Below, one piece after another: positions 44,601 to 53,032 of a DNA stretch of 64,000 bases (position 1 is its first letter; each line of letters opens with the position of its first letter). Where the stretch lies: NCBI GenBank assembly GCA_039029315.1, contig JBCCGK010000026.1, forward strand, positions 1 through 64,000. The letters are read 5' to 3'. Source of the DNA: JBCCCJ01 sp039029315 (GTDB lineage Bacteria > Bacteroidota > Bacteroidia > J057). The position numbers and the translations under genes are program-made. Below the pieces are notes generated by a model that saw only the letters and a program-made list of their open reading frames with translations, was not told the origin of the DNA and searched no databases.

Positions 44601-46502
44601 TCAATTAATTCTAACAAAGCTGCCCTGGATCACGGTTTCCCCGGAGGAGGCTATTTCAGACTTGGCCTGACTCTGGGCTTTGAATTCGGCACTGGCTTCG
44701 TTTTGGATATTCACTCCTTCTATGGTGATTTGATTGGCAGCTTTCAAATTCAGGTCTTGCCCAGATTCAATGGTGATTCCGGCCTGTTCCATCAAGATTT
44801 TATTACTAAAATTGTCTTCCAACTGAATCATATCTGCAGCCTCGTCCATGGTGATTTTCTTGCCATTGGGTGTTTCTATTGTCAGGCTTACATCCTCATC
44901 ATTGAAGATCATTTTAATCCCGCTTCTTGTCACAAAGCCTTTTTCGTGATTGGCATTCGCTGCGATCAGAGGAGCTGGTTTCTCACTGCTATTGACCATC
45001 CCCAAAATGATGGGATCGCGTGGATCATCATTGAGAAAACCAACGATCACTTCATCTTCCAATTCTGGCAAAAAAAAGCTTCCCCTATCCTCCCCTGCAT
45101 CCAGGGTGGCCACACGTGCCCAGATCCCTTCTCCCTGATTGTCGATCAGGGGCAATCGGACCTGAATCCGATGGTTGTTATCCGGGTCGTTTTCCAGATT
45201 GGTCACAATCCCAATTTGCAAACCAGAGATTGCTGGGATAAGACTGGAAGCAGCCTGATCACAGAGGTCTTCATAGTCCTGGGCAAACCATCTTTGGTCC
45301 AGCCCAAACTGTGCAGTGGTAAACCACGAACCGTCGTTGATTTGCTGGGTTACGGAGGTGACGTAGACGCTGCCTTCATGTCTTGCCCCCACTCCCTGAA
45401 GGTGGATCATTTGGCCTGGGCGGAGAGATGGATCTCCTTCGAATTTCACCCGGCCTTTCAGCTTGGAGAGCTGGCTTTTGGTATATTGTGCTTTTGCCCA
45501 GGCTTGCAATTCCTCCTCTGTCAATTTTCCGGGATGTTGCAGATCAAATTCTTCCAGCCCTATCACTTGGGTAAAATCTGTCTCCGGATCTTCGCCCGTC
45601 AGTCCTCCAACAAGAGATTGCAGAGCGGCGGCCCCTGCACCCAACACCCCTCCTCCAGACAAGAGAGATCCACCAACTGCTGCGGCGGCCCCAGCAGCTG
45701 CCCCCAACAAGCCTCCAGCAGTTGCACTCCCTGAACTTACCCCATTTTCATCTGCAATTGCCTCTTTTACCTCCTGAGAGGAAGGGTCCCAGGCTGTGGT
45801 CTTGACAGCCGGATACTGATCCCTGGCATCCATTTCCGCCTCAAATTCATAGATACTTGTCCCAAAATTCAACACGATCGCGGGATTTTGTTCGAGGTCT
45901 ATTTTCTTCACTTTCAATAGATTGTCGTCTGCAATCACCATCAATCCATTCGCTTCTGCCCGTGTGTTCACAAAGTCCCAATCTGTAACATAATACTGAA
46001 CCATCTCTGTGTGATTCACTTGAATATCCGGCGAGTCAACTTCCTGCCCAATGCCGTGAAGAGTGGCAATTTCTTCGATGATTTCTGTGTCCGATTTGTT
46101 CAGGAAGTATTGATTTTTCCGGCCAATGGTCATCTTCACTGCCAAATCCTTGCATTCGACTTCCAGAACCGATGGTCGTCCGCTTTTGACTTTGACAGCA
46201 TGTTTGATGATCAATCCCTTGAAGATTGTCTCCTCTTCGCTTCTGTGTCCCACAGAGATTTCGATCTCATTTCCAGGCGTGAATACATTGGTATCACTGA
46301 TTTCGAATCTTTGTTCAGCTACATTTCCATCAATCAGGGTAATCAGCGCAAAAGGGATTCGCCGGACACTTTTGTTGATGGTAATAGATTTGACCTCATA
46401 AGCTGAATTGATCTGATCTCCATTCACCTTGATGGTGGTGGTAACAGCATCGGGATTCGCTGGAGTGTTGGGTAAGAGTTGGCTCAGATTTACATCAAAC
46501 AT
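44601..46502 (-). CDS. eCIS VgrG-like spike protein (Afp8-like)
   Basis: 633 residues. A gp27-like hub (about 1-400) is interrupted by an unusual Gly/Ala-rich hydrophobic segment (259-302). A gp5 OB-fold follows (about 428-510, GIVTNLENDPDNNHRIQVRL). The C-terminal beta-helical needle (about 520-633) ends in FVRIN. As a trimer it forms the puncturing spike under the PAAR tip. No C-terminal effector extension is present. Confidence 0.92.
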   Translation of the reverse strand: MFDVNLSQLLPNTPANPDAVTTTIKVNGDQINSAYEVKSITINKSVRRIPFALITLIDGNVAEQRFEISDTNVFTPGNEIEISVGHRSEEETIFKGLIIKHAVKVKSGRPSVLEVECKDLAVKMTIGRKNQYFLNKSDTEIIEEIATLHGIGQEVDSPDIQVNHTEMVQYYVTDWDFVNTRAEANGLMVIADDNLLKVKKIDLEQNPAIVLNFGTSIYEFEAEMDARDQYPAVKTTAWDPSSQEVKEAIADENGVSSGSATAGGLLGAAAGAAAAVGGSLLSGGGVLGAGAAALQSLVGGLTGEDPETDFTQVIGLEEFDLQHPGKLTEEELQAWAKAQYTKSQLSKLKGRVKFEGDPSLRPGQMIHLQGVGARHEGSVYVTSVTQQINDGSWFTTAQFGLDQRWFAQDYEDLCDQAASSLIPAISGLQIGIVTNLENDPDNNHRIQVRLPLIDNQGEGIWARVATLDAGEDRGSFFLPELEDEVIVGFLNDDPRDPIILGMVNSSEKPAPLIAANANHEKGFVTRSGIKMIFNDEDVSLTIETPNGKKITMDEAADMIQLEDNFSNKILMEQAGITIESGQDLNLKAANQITIEGVNIQNEASAEFKAQSQAKSEIASSGETVIQGSFVRIN

Positions 46503-46524
46503 GGTAGCGATTTTCAGGCTTCAG

Positions 46525-47226
46525 TTATTTTTCTTCAGGAGGAAAATCCAATTCTTCGCCAGCCTGAAGTCTCCGACAACTCGTCAAGCCATTGGCCCGG
46601 GCGACTTCCAGATAGCGTCTGGAATTTCCATATACATGAAAGCACATCAAAGGAAGTTTGTCTCCTTCCTTGATGGTTCGGATCTCTGACAGGTCTGGTG
46701 ACTGTAACTGGTTTTGGAGCAATTCAACTACAGCAGGGGTGTATTCTCGCAGTCGCACACTCACTTTTGCCCGAAGAGGCGTCCCATCAGATTTGAACAG
46801 GGTGAAATTGTAATTGGCAGATGTAGCCACACAAATGGCCTTGAAGGTCCCCCAAACCACAAACAAAATATTGGGACGGTGAATGCTTCCATTGAAGCCA
46901 ATGGTATTCTTGAATTGGTCAATATTGTCCTGCACATTAATCCGCTCGCCCGTTGCCCCGGTTCCATCTACCATGAATTCAAAACTGAATTCCTTTGGAG
47001 CGATATTATTGAATCGATTGGAGCTTCCTGTTCTTCCCATGGCCTGAGAGGAATCATAATTGAATCGATCCGACAGACTGTAAGATTCAGGATTAAACTG
47101 AACTACATAAGGTGCGCCAACAGGAATGGGCACTACGCTTACTTCCTGGAAAGGCATGAATGTGAGCTCATCTGTTCCCGGAACAAAATTGATGAGCGAA
47201 TCTAATGCTCCTTTTACATCGAACAT
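46525..47226 (-). CDS. eCIS LysM-containing inner baseplate protein (Afp7-like)
   Basis: 233 residues. The N-terminal 150 residues carry a tube/hub-adaptor-like beta fold. The C-terminus (about 168-233), with TIKEGDKLPLMCFHVYGN and a final ELDFPP, is a LysM domain. In Afp7/gp53-like relatives this protein links the tube base to the baseplate; the LysM is structural rather than proof of peptidoglycan binding. Confidence 0.88.
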   Translation of the reverse strand: MFDVKGALDSLINFVPGTDELTFMPFQEVSVVPIPVGAPYVVQFNPESYSLSDRFNYDSSQAMGRTGSSNRFNNIAPKEFSFEFMVDGTGATGERINVQDNIDQFKNTIGFNGSIHRPNILFVVWGTFKAICVATSANYNFTLFKSDGTPLRAKVSVRLREYTPAVVELLQNQLQSPDLSEIRTIKEGDKLPLMCFHVYGNSRRYLEVARANGLTSCRRLQAGEELDFPPEEK

Positions 47227-47297
47227 AAATCAGCATTGAGTGGGTTACAGGATACTTTTCCTCTAGTGAATGCTTATTCCCTTATTGACATGTCAAG

Positions 47298-47468
47298 TCA
47301 TCTTTCCTTTCTCCGTCTGAGCATATCTTCTACACGCTCCAACAACTGCTCAGCATGGCCCTGACTCCGGGTTACTTGCCGCTGCGGCTGCTGTTGTTGT
47401 TCTTGCTCAGGCTCACTCCGTTCCCGGACTTTGGCACTGATGATCAGGTTGAAAATCTCGATAGGCAT
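47298..47468 (-). CDS. Small eCIS protein, DUF5908 (Afp6-like)
   Basis: 56 residues from ATG 47468 (MPIEIFNLIISAKV), 10 bases after the tube gene. The open frame runs further upstream to 47633 but would overlap the tube gene in another frame. DUF5908 proteins start MPIEI and occur in the same place in eCIS operons; their role is unknown. The rest is Gln/Arg/Glu-rich and helical. Confidence 0.8.
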   Translation of the reverse strand: MPIEIFNLIISAKVRERSEPEQEQQQQPQRQVTRSQGHAEQLLERVEDMLRRRKER

Positions 47469-47478
47469 ATTGCAGAAA

Positions 47479-47934
47479 TTAGCTTGCTCCTCCGACGAGG
47501 GTAAAATATTGATAAGCCAGGTCCATGGTCTCAATGACCAGGCGACTCTCCTCTGCATTGAAATCACTGACGGACCACTTCTTGGGCCATGCATTGACAA
47601 CCTGATAGGTTTGCAGTGGAGAACCCTGTTCATTGAGCAGTTGGACCAGAATGTTTACAGGCTGGATTTCCAGGGACAAAATGGCGTCGGTTACCCACTG
47701 GATCAGCCCCGTATCCACCAATAATCCACGTTTCAACACAAGATCTGGATAGTTTCCTCTCTTGGGTACTTTGAACTTGAATCGGTTTTCCCCTCCGGCT
47801 ATGATGGTTTCTTCTTCCAGTTCCATGGTCAATCCCGATACTTCCTGAAAGAGAGCATCCGTGGATGTGGTTCCTCCAATTCCTTCAAAGATGACCCGAA
47901 AGTGAAATCCGACTGGTGGATAATAACTTGGCAT
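47479..47934 (-). CDS. eCIS inner tube protein (second, Afp5-like)
   Basis: 151 residues of the phage T4 gp19-like tube family, with YYPPVGFHFRVIFEG, FQEVSGLTMELEEE and KRGNYPDLVLKRGL motifs. The C-terminus NAWPKKWSVSDFNAEESRLVIETMDL matches the family end. In Afp/PVC this second tube form starts the inner tube at the baseplate. Confidence 0.93.
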   Translation of the reverse strand: MPSYYPPVGFHFRVIFEGIGGTTSTDALFQEVSGLTMELEEETIIAGGENRFKFKVPKRGNYPDLVLKRGLLVDTGLIQWVTDAILSLEIQPVNILVQLLNEQGSPLQTYQVVNAWPKKWSVSDFNAEESRLVIETMDLAYQYFTLVGGAS

Positions 47935-47964
47935 ATTGATTCAAAACTTGAGGTCCAACAGGAG

Positions 47965-48396
47965 CTATGGGAGACTTACTTCCAGTTTTTCATGTGCCAG
48001 TTCCATGGTCTCAATTGCGACCTCATTGCCATCTGATTTGAGATCTGTTGATTGGACCTTGAGCGGCCAGGCCTGTGTCAGTTTCCACACGACTACAGGC
48101 TCGTGATCTTCGTTGAGGAGGGTAATGGTCACATCCCGGCGTTCGATTTTATTCAGCTGCACGGTATCCCACCATTCGTAGAATTCGATATTGTCCTTGA
48201 AAGTGCCGCGTTTCAGGGTAATATTGCTAAACTTCTGCATACCCGGCATCTTGATTTTGTGAAATTCCGGGCTAGCGCCATCGCGGTATTCGATCAGATC
48301 TGATTCGACATCCAAACCTGAGATTTCTGTAAATCCAATTTCTGTCCCACCGAAATCAACGCGATAGTGAAACTTGGGAAGGGGATATTTTTCCAT
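47965..48396 (-). CDS. eCIS inner tube protein (main, Afp1-like)
   Basis: 143 residues, gp19-like, with PKFHYRVDFGGTEIGFTEISGL and TLKRGTFKDN. It would stack as hexamers to form the hollow tube through which cargo passes. It lies directly downstream of the single sheath gene. Confidence 0.94.
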   Translation of the reverse strand: MEKYPLPKFHYRVDFGGTEIGFTEISGLDVESDLIEYRDGASPEFHKIKMPGMQKFSNITLKRGTFKDNIEFYEWWDTVQLNKIERRDVTITLLNEDHEPVVVWKLTQAWPLKVQSTDLKSDGNEVAIETMELAHEKLEVSLP

Positions 48397-48431
48397 GAGT
48401 TATCTGTCTTTTTTATGATAAAATTTACGGA

Positions 48432-49934
48432 TTAGGCCTGTGGCAACATTTGCATAAAACGAAGCACGATGAATTCGGCGGGACGTACCACTGCCATTCC
48501 AATCTCAACAATCATGCGCCCTTCCAGGATATCCTGAGCAGTCATGGTTTCTCCCAATCCTACTTTCACAAAGAAGGCCTGATTCGGTTTCGATCCTTGC
48601 AATGCTCCCTGACTCCACTGAGAGGTCAGAAAATTCTCAATCATGGCCTTGATCCTCACCCAGGTATTGGCATCATTGGGTTCAAATACAAACTGCATGG
48701 TGGCCTTTTGTACAGATTCTTCCACAAAATTGAAGAACCTCCTTGTGGAGATATATCGCCATTCATTGTCATTCCCTGCCAGCGTTCGGGCACCCCACAC
48801 CAAAATTCCTCGTCCTGTGATCGCACGAATCGCATTGATGGATTTCCCTCCGGTTGGATCAATGTTCATGTTGTCCTGAATGCTGTTGTCGATCTTCCTT
48901 GCAGGCGCAACGACTGCACCGACCGTCACATTCGCAGGAGCTTTGAATACACCTCTTTCGGCATCGACCTTCGAATAAATGCCTGCAACAGCTGGGCTGG
49001 AAGGCAAGGTGAGGGGAATTCTTGTCAGGACTTGCTTAATCTGTTCATACACCAAATTGTTGAACAAGGGATTGGCAGCATCATTCAAGGCACTCAAAGC
49101 CTGACCGTTGTAGTCAGGAGAGGTCGGATTGGTGACAGCACTCCCATCAGCCAGTGTCCTGCTGTGGCTGATCATGATCGTAGATTCATTTCCGCTATAG
49201 TTGAAATCGATCGTGGTCTGAAGATAAGGATAATAAGCAGCCCCAAATCTGAGATTGTCTCCCAGATTGGTGGTGGTTGCATCTCTGAAGGTCGTGATAT
49301 CTGTATTGATGCCCGCAGAAGTATTGGCAGCTGTCATCAGCACATCCAGCAATACAAATCGGTCCTTGAGTTTGTTGGCCTGATCCATGCTTGATTTGTA
49401 CAATCCAGCATAATCTCCTCCTGTCAGATGAATATTTTCAGGGATGACGATAATCGTGGGTTCATCCTCACTTTCAAGGCGATCAATTCCATCCTGCAAA
49501 GCCGTGGCAGCAATGGTTTCAGCGCCTACATATCCGCCTACAGAGACAATATAGCAAGGGCCTCCTCCATTGGCGAAGTAGAGCTGGATCGAATAGTACA
49601 TATTGTAAGGCGTTCTGTCCGCCTCTGTAATCTCAGCCTTGATCACCCGACTGACAGGCTCTGCTGCCGCGGTATCCTCTGGAAACACATCTGTGATCGA
49701 AACAGAAATGCCATTGTCCTCAGGGTTGGGGCCGCCAAAATAGGTGGTATATTCCAGGACTGAGCTGATCCTTGTCGGTACAAGTGTGAGATCTTCTCCG
49801 TCATCTCCAATGGCTTGTTGGGTATAGCCAATGAAGGCTGGAACACCCGTTGCCACACCTGCTACGGAAGGCGGGAGAACAGGCACTTCATCGATGTAAA
49901 CACCGGGAGTTCTGAGATTATTGAGATTCAACAT
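48432..49934 (-). CDS. eCIS contractile sheath protein
   Basis: 500 residues, the only sheath gene here (Afp has three). The N-terminus TPGVYIDEVPVLPPSVAGV and the C-terminal RRFFNFVEESVQKATMQFVF, with the DILEGRMIVEIGMAVVRPAEFI strand, are hallmarks of phage tail sheath proteins. The middle (about 80-330) is the outward-facing variable domain. Confidence 0.97.
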   Translation of the reverse strand: MLNLNNLRTPGVYIDEVPVLPPSVAGVATGVPAFIGYTQQAIGDDGEDLTLVPTRISSVLEYTTYFGGPNPEDNGISVSITDVFPEDTAAAEPVSRVIKAEITEADRTPYNMYYSIQLYFANGGGPCYIVSVGGYVGAETIAATALQDGIDRLESEDEPTIIVIPENIHLTGGDYAGLYKSSMDQANKLKDRFVLLDVLMTAANTSAGINTDITTFRDATTTNLGDNLRFGAAYYPYLQTTIDFNYSGNESTIMISHSRTLADGSAVTNPTSPDYNGQALSALNDAANPLFNNLVYEQIKQVLTRIPLTLPSSPAVAGIYSKVDAERGVFKAPANVTVGAVVAPARKIDNSIQDNMNIDPTGGKSINAIRAITGRGILVWGARTLAGNDNEWRYISTRRFFNFVEESVQKATMQFVFEPNDANTWVRIKAMIENFLTSQWSQGALQGSKPNQAFFVKVGLGETMTAQDILEGRMIVEIGMAVVRPAEFIVLRFMQMLPQA

Positions 49935-49958
49935 GAATGATAATAATTTGGTTGATTG

Positions 49959-50690
49959 CTAATTTTGAAATGAGATGGTGTAAGGAACAGGGGTGTTGTA
50001 ATCAACTGTTTCATCTTTATAGATTTGTACAATGGCAATAAGATCCGCACCCAACAATCCACTCTCGGCATAGATGACTTCTATATCACTGCCGATTCCG
50101 AGCTTGATGAGACGATATGCTCCGGATTTCAGGTCCAACTCCACCCGGGTCTGATTGGGAGTAATCGGAACAGTCTGAACAATCGAGCCACCAGGCTGGA
50201 TTTCTTCGATTCTTACTTGCTGAATGTCAGCTGGATCTTCCTGAAAGGAAAATTCATTTGGAATGAGGGAACCCAAATCTCCTTGCCCCACCTGCGCACC
50301 GACAGAAAGCTGAGGACTCGTGTCAATTACGTTGGCATTATTCAGGTTGTCCAGGTACAAAATCCGGGATTTCCCAGTATAGGATCTCAAACCAGTCTCA
50401 CTATAGGGTCTGGTCTGTGGGATGATGCTTTTGTTGACAGCCTGGATGATAAAAGGGAAGGCCGTTAAGCCTCTCAAAGGGCGCAGGGCTTGCGCTGGCG
50501 ACAAGCCATCAGATATTTTTTCGACGATCACTTGTCCCCCTTCCTCAAACGATTTGAAGCCCATTCCATGTCTGGCCAGTGCCGCCCTGCATGTGCTGGT
50601 TGGCAAGATTCGAAAATCTCTGGTGACCGCATCATGATATACATCATGGGCGAACTGAAATGAAAACAATACATCAAATGATCTTTCCAT
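49959..50690 (-). CDS. eCIS-associated protein of unknown function
   Basis: 243 residues, between the cap and sheath genes. It begins MERSFDVLFSFQFAHDVYHD and is predicted to be all-beta in its C-terminal half. It has no signal peptide or membrane segment. The location suggests a structural part near the cap or sheath, but no family could be assigned from sequence alone. Confidence 0.7.
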   Translation of the reverse strand: MERSFDVLFSFQFAHDVYHDAVTRDFRILPTSTCRAALARHGMGFKSFEEGGQVIVEKISDGLSPAQALRPLRGLTAFPFIIQAVNKSIIPQTRPYSETGLRSYTGKSRILYLDNLNNANVIDTSPQLSVGAQVGQGDLGSLIPNEFSFQEDPADIQQVRIEEIQPGGSIVQTVPITPNQTRVELDLKSGAYRLIKLGIGSDIEVIYAESGLLGADLIAIVQIYKDETVDYNTPVPYTISFQN

Positions 50691-50693
50691 GAC

Positions 50694-51299
50694 TTACAAG
50701 CCTGTTTCGTCTGTTCGGATTCTTCTCACGGTAGAGCTATCTGTAACTGGTGCCGTCTGAATGGCCACCAATCGAACTTTGTACAAGACTGAAGGGATAT
50801 ATTTTCCTCCCAATGTTCCCCACAGATGATTTTGTTCCTCAAAACTCATGGTGTAGAGGTCAAAAATCATTTTTTCAAAAGAAGGAACGGATTGAAATGG
50901 AGGATTGCTGATTGGAGGGCTTGGCCTAAAAGTTTGTGTCTGTTGAAAAAAGGCAACAATGGCTGAGAGGTAGTAGAGGGCGTTCTCGTAGTTGGTATTG
51001 TTGGCGGAGAACATTACATAGAGATTGATCATGACCGGAGATTCCTGTGTCCGCGCCTGTGCATTTCCATTCTCCAGCCTGACAGTTGTTCTGGGGAGAT
51101 TGCGCAAGACAGTATCCTGTTCGACATTCACCACAGAGGCCACAATTCTGTTTTGGAGGGGAGTGGCCTGATCATCATTGAATGCATCGACCAATGCAAT
51201 ATTGCCCAGAACTACCATGTCATCGGCATTTCCGGGATCTATAGGTTGGATGAAGGCATTGAGTTGATCAATGATAAATTTGAGTGCGTCTTTGATCAT
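50694..51299 (-). CDS. eCIS cap protein, DUF4255 (Afp16-like)
   Basis: 201 residues. DUF4255 proteins (Afp16/Pvc16) terminate the tube and sheath at the distal end. It begins MIKDALKFIIDQLNAFI and has the typical VLGNIALVDA and RKPPITVNLYVMF-like strands (here SPVMINLYVMF). It is the first gene of the minus-strand operon, 3 bases before the next one, and 123 bases downstream of the LytTR regulator gene. Confidence 0.92.
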   Translation of the reverse strand: MIKDALKFIIDQLNAFIQPIDPGNADDMVVLGNIALVDAFNDDQATPLQNRIVASVVNVEQDTVLRNLPRTTVRLENGNAQARTQESPVMINLYVMFSANNTNYENALYYLSAIVAFFQQTQTFRPSPPISNPPFQSVPSFEKMIFDLYTMSFEEQNHLWGTLGGKYIPSVLYKVRLVAIQTAPVTDSSTVRRIRTDETGL

Positions 51300-51422
51300 C
51301 AGATACAGATTTTGTTTGTGTTGGAAACAAGTTCTGGCTAATCAGCGATGAAGCCTAGTTAGAATTCGGGAATGGTAGAAAAAACCGGACGACTGTCAGG
51401 TCTGGGTCAGGGAAGGACTTTT

Positions 51423-52184
51423 TTACAAACCAAAATTTAGTTTAATCGCCTGAATTAGTTCTTTTTTGCGATTTCTTGCTACACTGAGGATCGTTCCATC
51501 TTCCAGCACCACCTGTCCCCCTTCTCCTTTTTGGTAGGTTTGGAGGAATTGGAGGTTGAGCAAATATTTTCGATGGATTCTGACAAAGTTTCTGCACGTC
51601 AAACTTCTTTCCAGAAAACTCAGACATTTGGAGACAAGCAGGGTTTTCTTGTTCGGCAAATGGAGGATGGAGTAGCTGTCAGCGGATTCGCAGAATCGCA
51701 CTTGATTCAGTTTCACACATTCCATTCCGTTCATAGTTGGAATGGCTAATTTGGATCGATACTGCAAGCTCATTTCAGATTTCAATGCAGTCAATTCCTG
51801 TCGAATCCGATGCATGTGATACAGATGGCTTGCCTTATCCAGTACTTGGAACAAGCGATAGGATGAAATCGGTTTGGTAATACACTCGAGAATGGGTTGG
51901 TTCAAGGAAGGATGCGTTTCCATTTCCTCATCACTTGTCAGGACAAGTTGGAAGGAGGCTTGATGATTCCACTCCTTCAATAAAGGGATGGTCTGTCTCT
52001 CACGCCCTCCAACATCCCAAAATACCAGATCAGGCTTTAAGGAATCGATTTCTGACAGGCTTTGATCCTGTGCAGGATATTTCCCCAAGAAAGAAACGCG
52101 TGGAGCATGACGGTCTAACAATGCACTGAGCTGAAGATCTGAATGCCTGTGATCTTCAACCACAACAGTCCTTAATGCAACCAT
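51423..52184 (-). CDS. REC-LytTR response regulator upstream of the eCIS operon
   Basis: 253 residues from ATG 52184 (MVALRTVVVEDHR); an upstream frame to 52319 is unlikely. The diverged receiver domain (1-120) keeps Glu10/Asp11, the phosphoacceptor Asp57 (LVFWDVGG) and Lys104 (ITKPIS). A LytTR DNA-binding domain (about 155-253) has the typical CESADSYSILHL and FVRIHRKYLLNL. It lies on the same strand immediately upstream of the eCIS operon, so it may control it. No histidine kinase is next to it. Confidence 0.85.
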   Translation of the reverse strand: MVALRTVVVEDHRHSDLQLSALLDRHAPRVSFLGKYPAQDQSLSEIDSLKPDLVFWDVGGRERQTIPLLKEWNHQASFQLVLTSDEEMETHPSLNQPILECITKPISSYRLFQVLDKASHLYHMHRIRQELTALKSEMSLQYRSKLAIPTMNGMECVKLNQVRFCESADSYSILHLPNKKTLLVSKCLSFLERSLTCRNFVRIHRKYLLNLQFLQTYQKGEGGQVVLEDGTILSVARNRKKELIQAIKLNFGL

Positions 52185-52510
52185 GAGATGCCAGGTTTGA
52201 TGTGAACAATCAATCCAAAGGGAAAACGCACAAAAATGCTCACCTGCTGAATGCAGGTTCAAATCAAGGATAGCGTACAAAGGAGAGGGAAATGCTTCGT
52301 ATACAGAATGAATATACACAATTTATTCCCCTTCTACTAAGAAGAAGGCTGAGGATGAAAAATTACATCTACCCTTTTTAAAAAAATGCACACCTCATGC
52401 GATTCTGTGCTTCCTGCCGAGAGGGCAGCTATTTTCCTCTCCCCCTGAATCAGTTGCCCTTTTCGGTGCATTACATGCCATTTGTTGGATACATCCTCAA
52501 AAGCATTCCC
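52185..52510. other. Intergenic region between regulator and rpmG
   Basis: Holds the 5' region of the LytTR gene, including a near-consensus box (TATCCTTG on the minus strand, 52265-52272), and the approach to the rpmG promoter. No gene or RNA recognised. Confidence 0.3.
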
Positions 52511-52540
52511 TTGACTTTCGCCAAAAATTCCCTACCTTTG
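52511..52540 (+). promoter_or_regulatory. Consensus Bacteroidota promoter for rpmG-DUF4295
   Basis: TTG at 52511-52513, a 19-base spacer and TACCTTTG at 52533-52540. This is the best promoter in the window, with exact boxes and spacing, 25 bases before the rpmG start codon. Confidence 0.75.
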
Positions 52541-52565
52541 CTCACCATTTCAAACTCAGTAACAG

Positions 52566-52754
52566 ATGGCAAAGAAAAACAAAGCGAATCGACTCCAGGT
52601 AATCCTTGAATGCACAGAACACAAGGACTCTGGACTTCCTGGCACCTCCAGATATGTGACCATGAAAAACCGAAAAAATTCGCCTTCCCGGTTGGAATTG
52701 AAGAAATACAATCCGATATTGAAAAAGCATACGATTCACAAAGAAATCAAATAA
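52566..52754 (+). CDS. rpmG: 50S ribosomal protein bL33
   Basis: 62 residues, MAKKNKANRLQVILECTEHK. It is the form without the four zinc-binding cysteines (one Cys only). In Bacteroidota it is usually found with rpmB and DUF4295; here rpmB is not visible upstream and the gene has its own promoter. Confidence 0.97.
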   Translation: MAKKNKANRLQVILECTEHKDSGLPGTSRYVTMKNRKNSPSRLELKKYNPILKKHTIHKEIK

Positions 52755-52771
52755 ATAATTCCTGACTCACT

Positions 52772-52933
52772 ATGGCAAAGAAAGTTGTCGCTGGATATCG
52801 GGACAAATCCAAATCCAAGCAGTTCACTAAAGTCGTTCGCGCCATCAAAAATCCCGAAACTGGTGCTTACACATACAAAGAAGAAATTGTTCCTACTGAT
52901 ATGGTAAAGTCTTATCTGTCAGACAACAAATAA
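52772..52933 (+). CDS. DUF4295 small basic protein
   Basis: 53 residues (MAKKVVAGYRDKSKSKQF), typical of the DUF4295 family that follows rpmG across Bacteroidota. It is rich in Lys and may be a ribosome-associated protein, but that is inference. It is 17 bases downstream of rpmG, in the same operon. Confidence 0.93.
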   Translation: MAKKVVAGYRDKSKSKQFTKVVRAIKNPETGAYTYKEEIVPTDMVKSYLSDNK

Positions 52934-52960
52934 AGGAACTGACCATACACAATTCTATCC

Positions 52961-52987
52961 ATCCGGCCACTTTGGCCGGATTTTTTT
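52961..52987 (+). terminator. Rho-independent terminator of the rpmG operon
   Basis: A perfect 9-bp GC-rich stem (ATCCGGCCA at 52961-52969 with TGGCCGGAT at 52973-52981), a 3-base loop, and a run of T to 52987. Confidence 0.95.
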
Positions 52988-53032
52988 GTCCTTGACTTGA
53001 TTGAAAGGCAGGAAAGTCAGAATATTGAACCT

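Noticed and set aside
44703..45734. A 343-codon plus-strand frame opposite the VgrG-like gene
   Set aside because: The minus-strand gene is a clear family member, and the antisense protein shows no domain or start context.
48450..49394. A 314-codon plus-strand frame opposite the sheath gene
   Set aside because: It lies wholly antisense to a well-supported sheath gene and its translation resembles no protein.
25296..51299. Prophage or R-type tailocin
   Set aside because: There are no capsid, portal, terminase, integrase or lysis genes. DUF4255, DUF5908, DUF4157 and the AAA+ ATPase point to eCIS.
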